Below, in pieces: positions 1 through 7,080 of a stretch of DNA of 13,243 nt. Origin of the DNA: JALRAP01 sp046302815. GTDB lineage: Bacteria; Bacteroidota; Bacteroidia; AKYH767-A; OLB10. The stretch covers positions 1 through 13,243 of the forward strand of contig JBKCHO010000151.1 in assembly GCA_046302815.1 (NCBI GenBank), given 5' to 3'. Under the pieces are notes generated by a model. That model was not told the origin of the DNA and did no database searches. It worked only from the letters and a program-made list of their open reading frames with translations. The position numbers were made by a program, and so were the translations under genes. Numbering within the stretch: position 1 is the first letter of the stretch; each line of letters opens with the position of its first letter.

Positions 1-860
1 GTTCCTGAACGGAAAAAGGTATTGGGATTGAAGTGAAAGGAACCAGGATTTGCAGCTATGCTATTTTTCATGGTATTAAACTCCGTGCAGGAAACAATCA
101 TTCCCATTTGATCGGGAGTAAGCTTTTTTTCTGGAATCAAAAATTCATTGAGCAGTTTTGTGACCAGGTATTTTCGCTCCACGAGGTCTTCATACCTTAG
201 AATCAGCAACCGGTTTTTAGCGATCCGACCATTGCATCTATTCCCCCATTTAAGCACATGTTTGTGATAGTCGCCGAAATACAGGTTACCCTCCAAAAAC
301 AATTTCACAAAATCATCCATGGTGATGTTCTCGGGAAACTTGAGCAATGGGTGCGACTTATAGAAAAAGTATTGCGAAACAGCTGCTCCACGAGGATCTC
401 TGAAAACCATTATGAATTTCGTTTCAGGATGAATATTCCGTATTGGAAGATCATCGTCTTCGCAGTGTGTGTACCAAAGTCGGGGAAATCCGGTGGTGCG
501 CTCGCGGAATTCGTGGAAATCTGACTCGCCGTGTTGAGACACCATCACTTCGGGCCACGGCACGGTGCTGTGGCCGATATCACCAGTTGACATAGGATTG
601 GATTCTGGGTAGTCGGTTAACATGCGAAGGATCTCCACAACAAACTTCTTGGTGAGATGCGTACCCACTTTCTGATGCGTGCAAATGATGACATCATTGG
701 CATCTGTATCCCATGTGTTCATGAGCCAATTGACCTTTTCGGGTTCGATGAATGGTGGATATATCCTACCCTGCCATTTCTTGCACAACATCCCCTCAGG
801 ATGCAATTGTTCTACGGGTTCAAGAACCCTGAATTTAGATTTTTGAGGCTGTTCAGACAT
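1..860 (-). CDS. PAPS-dependent sulfotransferase family protein (3' end cut by window edge)
   Basis: The minus-strand frame from ATG at 860 is open to the window edge, giving 286 codons without a stop. Enzymes of this family transfer a sulfuryl group from PAPS to a hydroxyl or amine. The 5'-phosphosulfate loop is seen as THQKVGTH (residues 61-68, Lys64). The 3'-phosphate site is FRDPRGAAVSQY, with Arg154 and Ser162 spaced eight apart as in human SULT1E1. WYTHCEDDDLP aligns with the KTHLP motif, so His132 is the likely catalytic base; the lysine before TH is Tyr130 here. The last visible residues (TFFRSG) sit where the family's RKGxxGDW motif begins, so probably only a few dozen residues are missing. 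There is no signal peptide, so it should be cytoplasmic. It starts 9 bases after the methyltransferase stop and is probably co-transcribed with it. Family assignment is secure; the substrate is unknown. Confidence 0.88.
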   Translation of the reverse strand, partial: MSEQPQKSKFRVLEPVEQLHPEGMLCKKWQGRIYPPFIEPEKVNWLMNTWDTDANDVIICTHQKVGTHLTKKFVVEILRMLTDYPESNPMSTGDIGHSTVPWPEVMVSQHGESDFHEFRERTTGFPRLWYTHCEDDDLPIRNIHPETKFIMVFRDPRGAAVSQYFFYKSHPLLKFPENITMDDFVKLFLEGNLYFGDYHKHVLKWGNRCNGRIAKNRLLILRYEDLVERKYLVTKLLNEFLIPEKKLTPDQMGMIVSCTEFNTMKNSIAANPGSFHFNPNTFFRSG

Positions 861-869
861 GCTTGGACA

Positions 870-1466
870 TTATAGTCGGGCTACAAGCAACCCGCATTCG
901 GTTTCAATGATATGATGATTAATGTTATTTTCCAAAAACCAATTCAAAAAATCGAGACACTCATTCCTTCTGTCGCTCACATTATCGGCTAAAATCACGG
1001 TTCCAGAACCTACTAACCCGAGCATTATCATTGTCATGAGCTGTGGGTAATACTGATTTTTCTGGGCATCGAAGAAAACCATTCCATAAGGCTCTTGAAC
1101 TTGCAGGTTTGGTAAGATCTCCATCGCATCACCTAAATGAACCTTGACGGGTGCTTGCAAACGATCCATTCGATCGGTAGTTGACTTGGATACAGGTTCA
1201 TCAAATTCAATGGTATCAATAAAATCGCTACCAAAGCCAAGATTGGAAAATCCCAGGGCGAGGTACAGCGTGGACAATCCGTGACCGGTTCCGATCTCCA
1301 ATATTTTATGAGGTTTGGTAGCCGCTACAAATCCTGTAAGTAAAGTTCCAGTGTCTTTTCGAACTGGATTTCTCCAACCATACCTACCCTTACCATCTGA
1401 GTAGCTCTCTCCTTGCTTACTTAATTTCTCGAGCTCATTGATTTCAATTTCAAATTGGGATTTCAT
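870..1466 (-). CDS. Class I SAM-dependent O-methyltransferase, COMT/CCoAOMT-like
   Basis: This 198-residue protein has a Rossmann-type methyltransferase core. Motif I is ILEIGTGHG (55-63), the acidic ribose-binding residue is probably Glu87 in DTIEFDE, and LGDAMEILP (111-119) is the adenine-side motif. Asp133 (FFDAQK), Asp161 and Asn162 (ADN) reproduce the spacing of the Mg2+ ligands of catechol O-methyltransferase (Asp141, Asp169, Asn170), which argues for a cation-dependent O-methyltransferase of the Methyltransf_3/YrrM type. No membrane segment or export signal is visible. The start at 1466 gives the family's usual N-terminal helix. The sulfotransferase follows after 9 bases, suggesting that the two modify the same small molecule or glycan; that link is inference. 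The substrate cannot be read from the sequence. Confidence 0.85.
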   Translation of the reverse strand: MKSQFEIEINELEKLSKQGESYSDGKGRYGWRNPVRKDTGTLLTGFVAATKPHKILEIGTGHGLSTLYLALGFSNLGFGSDFIDTIEFDEPVSKSTTDRMDRLQAPVKVHLGDAMEILPNLQVQEPYGMVFFDAQKNQYYPQLMTMIMLGLVGSGTVILADNVSDRRNECLDFLNWFLENNINHHIIETECGLLVARL

Positions 1467-1563
1467 AAGAAAAGATGGTTAGGTTGGAAATAGCCTCGCA
1501 AGATGGCAATTATCTGCCAATCCCAAAGCAACCTCAGATACATAAAAGAACTACAACTAGAAA

Positions 1564-2832
1564 TCAATCAAATACAGGCACCACTATACCCATCTTCGAG
1601 GGTATCCTGCGAACATTGAGTGTACGATCATTTAATTGAAGTTTCAATGGTGATTTGGTCGCCTCAACGAACATATCTATACCGGCAAGGAACACACCTT
1701 GCATGTTAAAAAGTCCAACACCGGTCAAGTCTGATTTACCTCTTGTATTTCCATCATAAAGAAACATGGCAATTGTGGTTCGAGAGGGTTTGAAGAAATC
1801 TGTATTGGTCAGTTGTGTTCCATCTACGATTAGTGTATCTCTTCCGTTTAATATGGCTTTGGTCGAGGAGAAAACCGCCAAGGCTGGAAACGAATCAGAG
1901 GGCAAGCCAGAAAACATCATAGACAATAATCCCGAGTTGGGAATCGACCTCAAATAGACATTCCTATTTACAGATGAAATCTGCTCCCTGAAATAATGAA
2001 TGGGTGTGTCGGATGTATCTGGGCCTTTGACTACAAACTCGTAATGTGATGTGGCCTCCAATGCTGCTGGTCCCCAATGACCCATATTGTTAACAGTGAA
2101 ATCAAAATCCGGGGCTTCAGAAATACGCTGACCATCGCCAGAGTTGACTTTGTAAATCTGAACCGAACCATTGGCGATTGGATCGTTGCTTCCAAGTTCT
2201 ACAGCTTTCCCGGATACAACCACCTTTTCACTTGCCGCATTTAGAATGAGGGCAGACGGCTCCGAACCTAGAATAAAGCGATGCATAGCCTTGAATGCAT
2301 TCATTCCGGTGGCAACTTCATAATGATCCTCGGAAATCAAACGAAGGTTCGTCGCTCCAGGAATATCACCCGCATTGCGAGCAACCAAATCTCCTTCGGA
2401 ATAGATATTCAATGTTGGCAAATCGTTGTTATGACCAGCCGGCTTTTCCTGCTTAAATCCACCAATCAGCACCACACCTGCAATTTTCCGAGATCGAACT
2501 GAATCCTTACAGAAGTTATAAACCAAACCCGAACCGGCAGAATGACCTACCAAATAAAGCTTTTCTCGACCACTTACCTTCAAAATGGAATCTACAAACT
2601 TATCCATGTCATCAACTGCCCCTCCCCTTCCAAACCCGAGCGAATTCCAATCGAAGGTATGAAGCAGTCGATGATCGTAACCTGTCATTTCAAAACGAGT
2701 TATTTGACCAGCGTAGGTGTCGCCAGAGGCCAGCATACCATGTACAAATACAATGGGCAATTGTACAGACTGGGCAAAAGACACTGATTCGAAAGAAAGT
2801 AAAAACGAGCATACAAAAACAATAAATCGCAT
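1564..2832 (-). CDS. Secreted alpha/beta-hydrolase, lipase-like, with C-terminal beta domain
   Basis: From ATG at 2832 the product is 422 residues. It starts with a signal peptide (MRFIVFVCSFLLSF, likely cleavage near SFA-QS at 20-21), so it should be exported. The N-terminal half is an alpha/beta-hydrolase: oxyanion region FVHGM (29-33), nucleophile elbow GHSAG with Ser98, likely acid Asp148 in YSEGDLV, and likely His170 in SEDHYEV. Residues from about 200 to the end are predicted to be beta-rich. They include GSVQIYKV and the stretch around IHYFRE (278-283), resembling the lipid-binding C-terminal part of Archaeoglobus AF1763-like lipases; this second resemblance is from memory and less sure. 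An in-frame ATG at 2889 was rejected because it adds 19 charged residues before the signal peptide and coincides with the promoter. No T9SS sorting domain is evident. It probably hydrolyses an ester or lipid outside the cytoplasm. Confidence 0.82.
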   Translation of the reverse strand: MRFIVFVCSFLLSFESVSFAQSVQLPIVFVHGMLASGDTYAGQITRFEMTGYDHRLLHTFDWNSLGFGRGGAVDDMDKFVDSILKVSGREKLYLVGHSAGSGLVYNFCKDSVRSRKIAGVVLIGGFKQEKPAGHNNDLPTLNIYSEGDLVARNAGDIPGATNLRLISEDHYEVATGMNAFKAMHRFILGSEPSALILNAASEKVVVSGKAVELGSNDPIANGSVQIYKVNSGDGQRISEAPDFDFTVNNMGHWGPAALEATSHYEFVVKGPDTSDTPIHYFREQISSVNRNVYLRSIPNSGLLSMMFSGLPSDSFPALAVFSSTKAILNGRDTLIVDGTQLTNTDFFKPSRTTIAMFLYDGNTRGKSDLTGVGLFNMQGVFLAGIDMFVEATKSPLKLQLNDRTLNVRRIPSKMGIVVPVFD

Positions 2833-2859
2833 TTCTTTCTGTTTGAGTGAGGTATGGTA

Positions 2860-2889
2860 CAAAGTTGTTCTCTTTAATTGTGAATTCAA
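2860..2889 (-). promoter_or_regulatory. Putative promoter of the secreted hydrolase
   Basis: Read on the minus strand, TTG (2889-2887) is followed after 19 bases by CAACTTTG (2867-2860). This is one mismatch from the Bacteroidota -7 element TAnnTTTG at the usual spacing from a -33 TTG. Transcription would begin near 2853, about 20 bases before the ATG at 2832. It supports that start over the longer frame, whose ATG at 2889 would lie within the -33 element. Confidence 0.45.
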
Positions 2890-2900
2890 TTTTACAACAT

Positions 2901-2934
2901 TTTGAACTAATTAGTTGTTTTTAGGCTATCTTCG
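2901..2934 (+). promoter_or_regulatory. Putative promoter of the SRAP-protease operon
   Basis: TTTG (2901-2904), 22 bases, then TATCTTCG (2927-2934) fits the Bacteroidota pattern TTTG/TTG...TAnnTTTG with one T-to-C change. The same octamer TATCTTCG occurs upstream of the dihydrolipoamide dehydrogenase gene in this window. The element ends only 7 bases before the ATG at 2942, so the transcript would be leaderless or nearly so. Confidence 0.5.
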
Positions 2935-2941
2935 ATAGGTC

Positions 2942-3622
2942 ATGTGTGGAAGATTTTCATTGACACAAACGGAAGCAGAGATTGAGGAACGGTTTGGAGC
3001 TAAGTTTTACTCCAACGACCTCATAAAAAGGTATAATGTGGCCCCTGGTCAATTGGCCTTGGTGCTGCCTGCTGATAGTCCAACGGAATTAAAACTGTAC
3101 AAGTGGGGACTGATTCCATCATGGTCGAAAGACCCTGCGATGGGCCATAAAATGATCAATGCACGATCAGAAACCTTGCATGAAAAACCATCATTCAAAA
3201 ACCTTTTGAAGCATAAAAGATGTCTTGTCTTGGCAGATGGTTTTTATGAATGGCGGACCTTGTCAAACAGAAAAAAACAACCTTTCCGAATCAAATTAAA
3301 AGACGATTCCTTGTTCGCCATGGCGGGTTTATGGGATGAATGGATAGATCCCACAGCAGGAGAGACTGTTCGAACCTTCACCATCATTACGGTACCAGCC
3401 AACCCCTTGGTTCAGGAGTTACACGATCGAATGCCTGCGATTTTAAACCCCGAGGATGAGAAAAAATGGATTCAGCATCAAATAGACTATACAGAAATTA
3501 CTGAAATTTTGACACCATTCCCTGAAAACAAAATGGTGTATCATGAGGTTACTGATAAGCTGAACAACACAGCAAACGATTCTGGAGACTTGATTAATCC
3601 TATACAAACAACTTTATTTTAA
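2942..3622 (+). CDS. yedK: SRAP domain protein (HMCES/YedK), abasic-site DNA crosslinking
   Basis: This 226-residue protein is a full-length SRAP (SOS response-associated peptidase) family member. These proteins bind abasic sites in single-stranded DNA and form a covalent thiazolidine through Cys2, protecting the lesion during replication. The start gives MCGRF, placing the catalytic Cys at position 2 after Met removal. Other conserved residues are Asn32 in YNVAPGQ, Asn73/Arg75/Glu77 in INARSET, Glu103 in DGFYEW, and His161 in HDRMPAIL. These correspond to the Cys2, Asn75, Glu105 and His160 set of E. coli YedK. It is cytoplasmic with no extra domain. Its stop overlaps the start of a secreted protease gene by one base, an odd functional pairing. 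No LexA-like site is evident upstream. Family call is very secure. Confidence 0.96.
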   Translation: MCGRFSLTQTEAEIEERFGAKFYSNDLIKRYNVAPGQLALVLPADSPTELKLYKWGLIPSWSKDPAMGHKMINARSETLHEKPSFKNLLKHKRCLVLADGFYEWRTLSNRKKQPFRIKLKDDSLFAMAGLWDEWIDPTAGETVRTFTIITVPANPLVQELHDRMPAILNPEDEKKWIQHQIDYTEITEILTPFPENKMVYHEVTDKLNNTANDSGDLINPIQTTLF

Positions 3623-5235
3623 TGAAAACCCTGCAATTTTGGATCAGAGCGAGTTTGACTTTTTTATTGGTCAGTCTTTTTCAATTTACCACACTTGGAC
3701 AATCCAATGAAAAAAGCGAAGATGAAACCTTGTTTGAAAGGTGGCATCATATGGATCCGAATACCATGCAAGGTTGGGGTGTTTCGACGGACTCCGCACG
3801 CATCAATCATCCACCAAAAAAACACACACCTCCAATAATAGTGGCCGTAATCGACGGGGGTATAGACACCTCACATCCCGATATAAGGCCAAACCTTTGG
3901 ATCAACACCAAGGAAATTGCCGGCAATAATTTAGACGACGACAACAATGGCTATGCAGATGATGTATACGGATGGAATTTCATTGGAGGCAAAGATGGAG
4001 AAGTAGGACCTGAAAATACCGAAGCAGTACGATTATACAATAAACTTCAATCGCGATTCAAGCACAAAGAACTGAAGGAAATACCAAAGCAGGATCGATC
4101 GGATTTTGAACTTTTTAAAAAAGTGGAAAAGAAAATCCTTTTGGAAAAACTAGATGCCGAACAAAATCTAGCCACCTTTGAGAAGTTAAAAAAACAGCTC
4201 GACAAGATTGTTTCACTGATGGGTGACGAAGATTTTACTTCGGAGGAGGTCCGATCCATACAAGATAAAGATGAAGAATTCATGCAAGTTGTTGAAGGTG
4301 TTGCCAACGCTTTGGAAAATCAAGTCGAGTTCAATAAAATCTATACAGAAGTAATGGATGGCTACAAATACTATTTTGTGTCTGCATATCATCACTACAA
4401 TCCTGCATTTGATGGTAGGTCGGTTGTAGGAGATGACCCTGACAATATGAATGACATCAACTATGGCAACAATAATGTTACCGGTCCTGATTCCGAACAT
4501 GGAACCCATGTAGCGGGCATCATTGGAGCCGTGAGGGAAAACGGAATGGGTATTGATGGAATTGCAAGCAATGTCAGGATTATGGCTATTCGTGCTGTAC
4601 CAGATGGTGATGAGAGGGATAAAGACATTGCCAACGCCATTCGATATGCTGTTGACAACGGAGCCCGTATCATCAATATGAGTTTCGGAAAATCATTCTC
4701 ACCAAACAAGGATGCTGTGGATAGCGCCATCGCCTATGCTGCTTCCAAAAATGTGTTGATGGTACATGCAGCAGGCAATGACTCTGAAAATATGGACAAA
4801 GAACATAATTATCCCAATCCAAGAAACTTAATTATAGAAGACAAATATTTTCCATGGATTGAAGTTGGAGCCTCCAATATTATCGGACAACCAGCTGGTT
4901 TCTCGAACTACGGCTCGAAGATCGTTGATTTATTCGCTCCAGGTGAGTCGATTTACTCCACAATGCCAGGAGGTCAATATGACTATCAAAGCGGAACCAG
5001 CATGGCCGCTCCGGTGGTGTCAGGTATAGCAGCGTTGCTCTGGTCTGCTTATCCGGAGGCAACAGCAAAGGAAATTAAAGTCGCGTTGGTATTGGGTACA
5101 ATTACTACCAAAGACAAAGTGATAAGACCAGGCACAGAAAAAAAAATAAAGTTCAGGAAACTCAGCAAAACCGGAGGCATTGCGAACGCCAACAAGTCGG
5201 GTAATGCATTGAAATATCTTTTGGAGAACAAATAA
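3622..5235 (+). CDS. Exported subtilisin-family serine protease (S8)
   Basis: The 537-residue product begins with a signal peptide (MKTLQFWIRASLTFLLVSLF, likely cleavage near LGQ at 25-27). The peptidase S8 triad is complete: Asp78 in VIDGGID, His293 in HGTHVAG, Ser460 in SGTSMAAP, with oxyanion Asn386 in HAAGND. LDDDNNGYADDVYGWNF (104-120) is a stretch typical of Bacteroidota subtilases. Between Asp and His lies about 215 residues rather than the 30-40 of subtilisin; residues about 135-250 are highly charged and predicted helical, likely an inserted helical or coiled-coil domain. There is no clear propeptide and no T9SS sorting domain, so it probably works in the periplasm or envelope. The ATG overlaps the SRAP stop (TAATG), suggesting translational coupling. 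The 3' end faces the multicopper oxidase gene. Confidence 0.93.
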   Translation: MKTLQFWIRASLTFLLVSLFQFTTLGQSNEKSEDETLFERWHHMDPNTMQGWGVSTDSARINHPPKKHTPPIIVAVIDGGIDTSHPDIRPNLWINTKEIAGNNLDDDNNGYADDVYGWNFIGGKDGEVGPENTEAVRLYNKLQSRFKHKELKEIPKQDRSDFELFKKVEKKILLEKLDAEQNLATFEKLKKQLDKIVSLMGDEDFTSEEVRSIQDKDEEFMQVVEGVANALENQVEFNKIYTEVMDGYKYYFVSAYHHYNPAFDGRSVVGDDPDNMNDINYGNNNVTGPDSEHGTHVAGIIGAVRENGMGIDGIASNVRIMAIRAVPDGDERDKDIANAIRYAVDNGARIINMSFGKSFSPNKDAVDSAIAYAASKNVLMVHAAGNDSENMDKEHNYPNPRNLIIEDKYFPWIEVGASNIIGQPAGFSNYGSKIVDLFAPGESIYSTMPGGQYDYQSGTSMAAPVVSGIAALLWSAYPEATAKEIKVALVLGTITTKDKVIRPGTEKKIKFRKLSKTGGIANANKSGNALKYLLENK

Positions 5236-5244
5236 AAAACTTCA

Positions 5245-7005
5245 TCAGCGAACAATCAACTTGCGTGCGATTGGCTCTATATTCGACCCCTCCAATTTCA
5301 CAAGATATATTCCAGGCTCTAAAATTTTCATGGGAAGCTGCATGATTTGACCAGCTTGTACCGCACCTAATAATTGCAAATCAACCAGCCTACCAGATTG
5401 ATCCCATAGGCTAAACTTTGCTTCTTTGATTAAGGAGCTGAATTTTATTCTCAGTTGATCTTGATTTTTGATAGGATTCGGATAAAGCTCTATGCTTGCA
5501 TCACTCTTATCGATTTCGGATGTCCCTGCCAATGTATCTAGAACCAAAAACTGTCCCATCATACCCCCATCCTCATGCGTCAACATATGACAATGATACA
5601 TGTAGGGATAAACAGGGTCATAAAAATCGTCAAATCGAGCAATAAAACGAACTATTCCTCCCATAGGTGGAACGAGCACAACATCCTTCCTTCCGGCCAA
5701 TTCAGGTGGCGGAGGCACACCATTGATATCCAAAATCCTGAAATTCACATTGTGGATATGGAATGGATGAGAAATGCGGGTTTGGTTTGTGAGCTGCCAA
5801 ATTTCCGTAGCACCAAGCATAACCGTATCATTTATCATCATCATGTCAAATGGCATCATATTGAATACAAAAGGTCCAATGAGACTTCCAGTAGGTCCCA
5901 TCACCAAAGGAGAAAAAGTGAGTGATCGAGTGACTGTAGCCGCCGATGCAGGAATTTGGGTTATGGAAGGAAGAGAGCTCAGAATGGTAAAAACACCATT
6001 GAGGTTGGATCCAAGAACATCAAATCTTAATAAATTGGTATTGGTGCCATTTAGAGGGTTGGATGTATAATTCACAATGATGTTGGGTCCCATGGCTTGA
6101 GGACTTGATGCTCCGTAAATGCCAGCCGGTATTTGAGAACCATAATTGGTCAACCAAACCGATTGACCCTGCATTGTGGTTAGATCAACCAATATCTCAG
6201 CCCGTTCACCTGGAGATAAAAGCAACCGTGTAAGCTGCAATGGAGCTGATAATAATCCGCCATCGCTAGCAATCATGGTAAAAGGCATGTTATTTGAGAA
6301 ACCAAAATTAAAAGATCGCTCTGTGGTGGCATTGAGCAAACGGAGTCGGATCACATTGGCATTGACCTGATGAAATGGGGTTCGTGTTCCATTAATTAGA
6401 ACCATTGTATCAAGCGCCGATTCGACCAAAAATTGCAATTGCTGATCGAAGGCGCGGGTTTGCACAGCCAATGGTATATCATCAACACCATATGTTCTTG
6501 GCAAAGTCAGAGACGCTTCCGATGGGTCACGGACAATAATAAACCCCGCAGCACCTTTGGTTACATGTTCAGCTGTCTTCATGTGTAAATGTGGGTGATA
6601 CCAATAGGTACCTGCATTGTCCTTGACTTCGAACGAGGGTGTCCATGTGGTACCCGGGAGTATATATACATGTGGTCCGCCATCCGCTTGTGGAGGAACA
6701 TGTAGTCCGTGCCAGTGCAAAGTCGTTGTATCATTCAAGCTATTGGTAACCTGCATCTGAACGAAATCACCTTTGTTCATGATCAGGGTTGGACCAAGAT
6801 AAGCCCCATTCACACCCATGGTTGATGTGCTAGTTCCAGAAAAAAAGGTTTTGCTACTATCCTGAATGTTCAAAGAAAACAATGTTCCTGCAAGTGTATC
6901 AGGAATCACAAGTGGAATTTGAGCGGTTGCAGATTTGCTTATCAAAAATGATAAACAACCCATCCAAAACAAAATGACGAAGCTGTTATTAGGATTCGAT
7001 TTCAT
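5245..7005 (-). CDS. T9SS-secreted multicopper oxidase
   Basis: This 586-residue protein has a signal peptide (residues 1 to about 29, ending SATAQ) and the four copper-binding motifs of three-domain multicopper oxidases. They are HWHG (97-100), WYHPHLH (135-141), HPFHIH (413-418) and HCHMLTHEDGGMM (471-483), which includes the type 1 Cys472, His477 and probable axial Met482. Such enzymes oxidise phenols, metals (Cu+, Mn2+, Fe2+) or bilirubin while reducing O2 to water. A Met-rich stretch (NMMPFDMMM, 382-390) lies before the third-domain motif, where CueO and CotA-like enzymes carry related sequences. Residues about 505-586, starting IELYPNP and ending LIVR, form a Por/type A T9SS C-terminal sorting domain, so the enzyme is exported across the outer membrane and may be surface attached. 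It seems monocistronic. The substrate is unknown; cuprous or phenol oxidase are both possible. Confidence 0.94.
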   Translation of the reverse strand: MKSNPNNSFVILFWMGCLSFLISKSATAQIPLVIPDTLAGTLFSLNIQDSSKTFFSGTSTSTMGVNGAYLGPTLIMNKGDFVQMQVTNSLNDTTTLHWHGLHVPPQADGGPHVYILPGTTWTPSFEVKDNAGTYWYHPHLHMKTAEHVTKGAAGFIIVRDPSEASLTLPRTYGVDDIPLAVQTRAFDQQLQFLVESALDTMVLINGTRTPFHQVNANVIRLRLLNATTERSFNFGFSNNMPFTMIASDGGLLSAPLQLTRLLLSPGERAEILVDLTTMQGQSVWLTNYGSQIPAGIYGASSPQAMGPNIIVNYTSNPLNGTNTNLLRFDVLGSNLNGVFTILSSLPSITQIPASAATVTRSLTFSPLVMGPTGSLIGPFVFNMMPFDMMMINDTVMLGATEIWQLTNQTRISHPFHIHNVNFRILDINGVPPPPELAGRKDVVLVPPMGGIVRFIARFDDFYDPVYPYMYHCHMLTHEDGGMMGQFLVLDTLAGTSEIDKSDASIELYPNPIKNQDQLRIKFSSLIKEAKFSLWDQSGRLVDLQLLGAVQAGQIMQLPMKILEPGIYLVKLEGSNIEPIARKLIVR

Positions 7006-7019
7006 TGTTATTACTTGCT

Positions 7020-7056
7020 AAAAATAGGCTATCGGTAAAACTAAAAAAATAGGCTA
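7020..7056. repeat. Pair of 12-base direct repeats upstream of the multicopper oxidase
   Basis: AAAAATAGGCTA occurs exactly at 7020-7031 and 7045-7056, a 25-base period. On the minus strand these read TAGCCTATTTTT, 15 to 51 bases before the oxidase ATG. They could be tandem binding sites for a regulator or overlap the promoter. The arrangement is directly visible; the role is unknown. Confidence 0.5.
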
Positions 7057-7064
7057 ATCTCTAG

Positions 7065-7080
7065 AGTGACAAAGGTCACA
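7065..7080. promoter_or_regulatory. CRP/FNR-like palindrome upstream of the multicopper oxidase
   Basis: AGTGA-N6-TCACA matches the CRP consensus TGTGA-N6-TCACA at nine of ten positions. It is also readable as GTGAC-AAAG-GTCAC. It is centred about 67 bases before the oxidase ATG at 7005. A -7-like GACCTTTG read on the minus strand falls within it, so binding could activate or block a promoter. The palindrome is certain; the regulator is inferred by analogy only. Confidence 0.4.

Noticed and set aside
258..875. Two plus-strand open frames (258-524 and 657-875)
   Set aside because: Both lie opposite the sulfotransferase coding frame, which has clear PAPS-binding motifs. They are shadows.
1504..1519. 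Inverted repeat TGGCA-N6-TGCCA upstream of the O-methyltransferase
   Set aside because: It has only five-base arms and no supporting second site or consensus that I know. Such a repeat is expected by chance at this length scale.
2830..2889. Longer start for the secreted hydrolase at 2889
   Set aside because: It would add a polar segment before a clear signal peptide and would overlap the promoter's -33 element. ATG 2832 is preferred.
5245..7005. Copper nitrite reductase as an alternative for the multicopper oxidase
   Set aside because: The protein has three cupredoxin domains with all four trinuclear and type 1 motifs of laccase/CueO-type oxidases, not the two-domain NirK layout.
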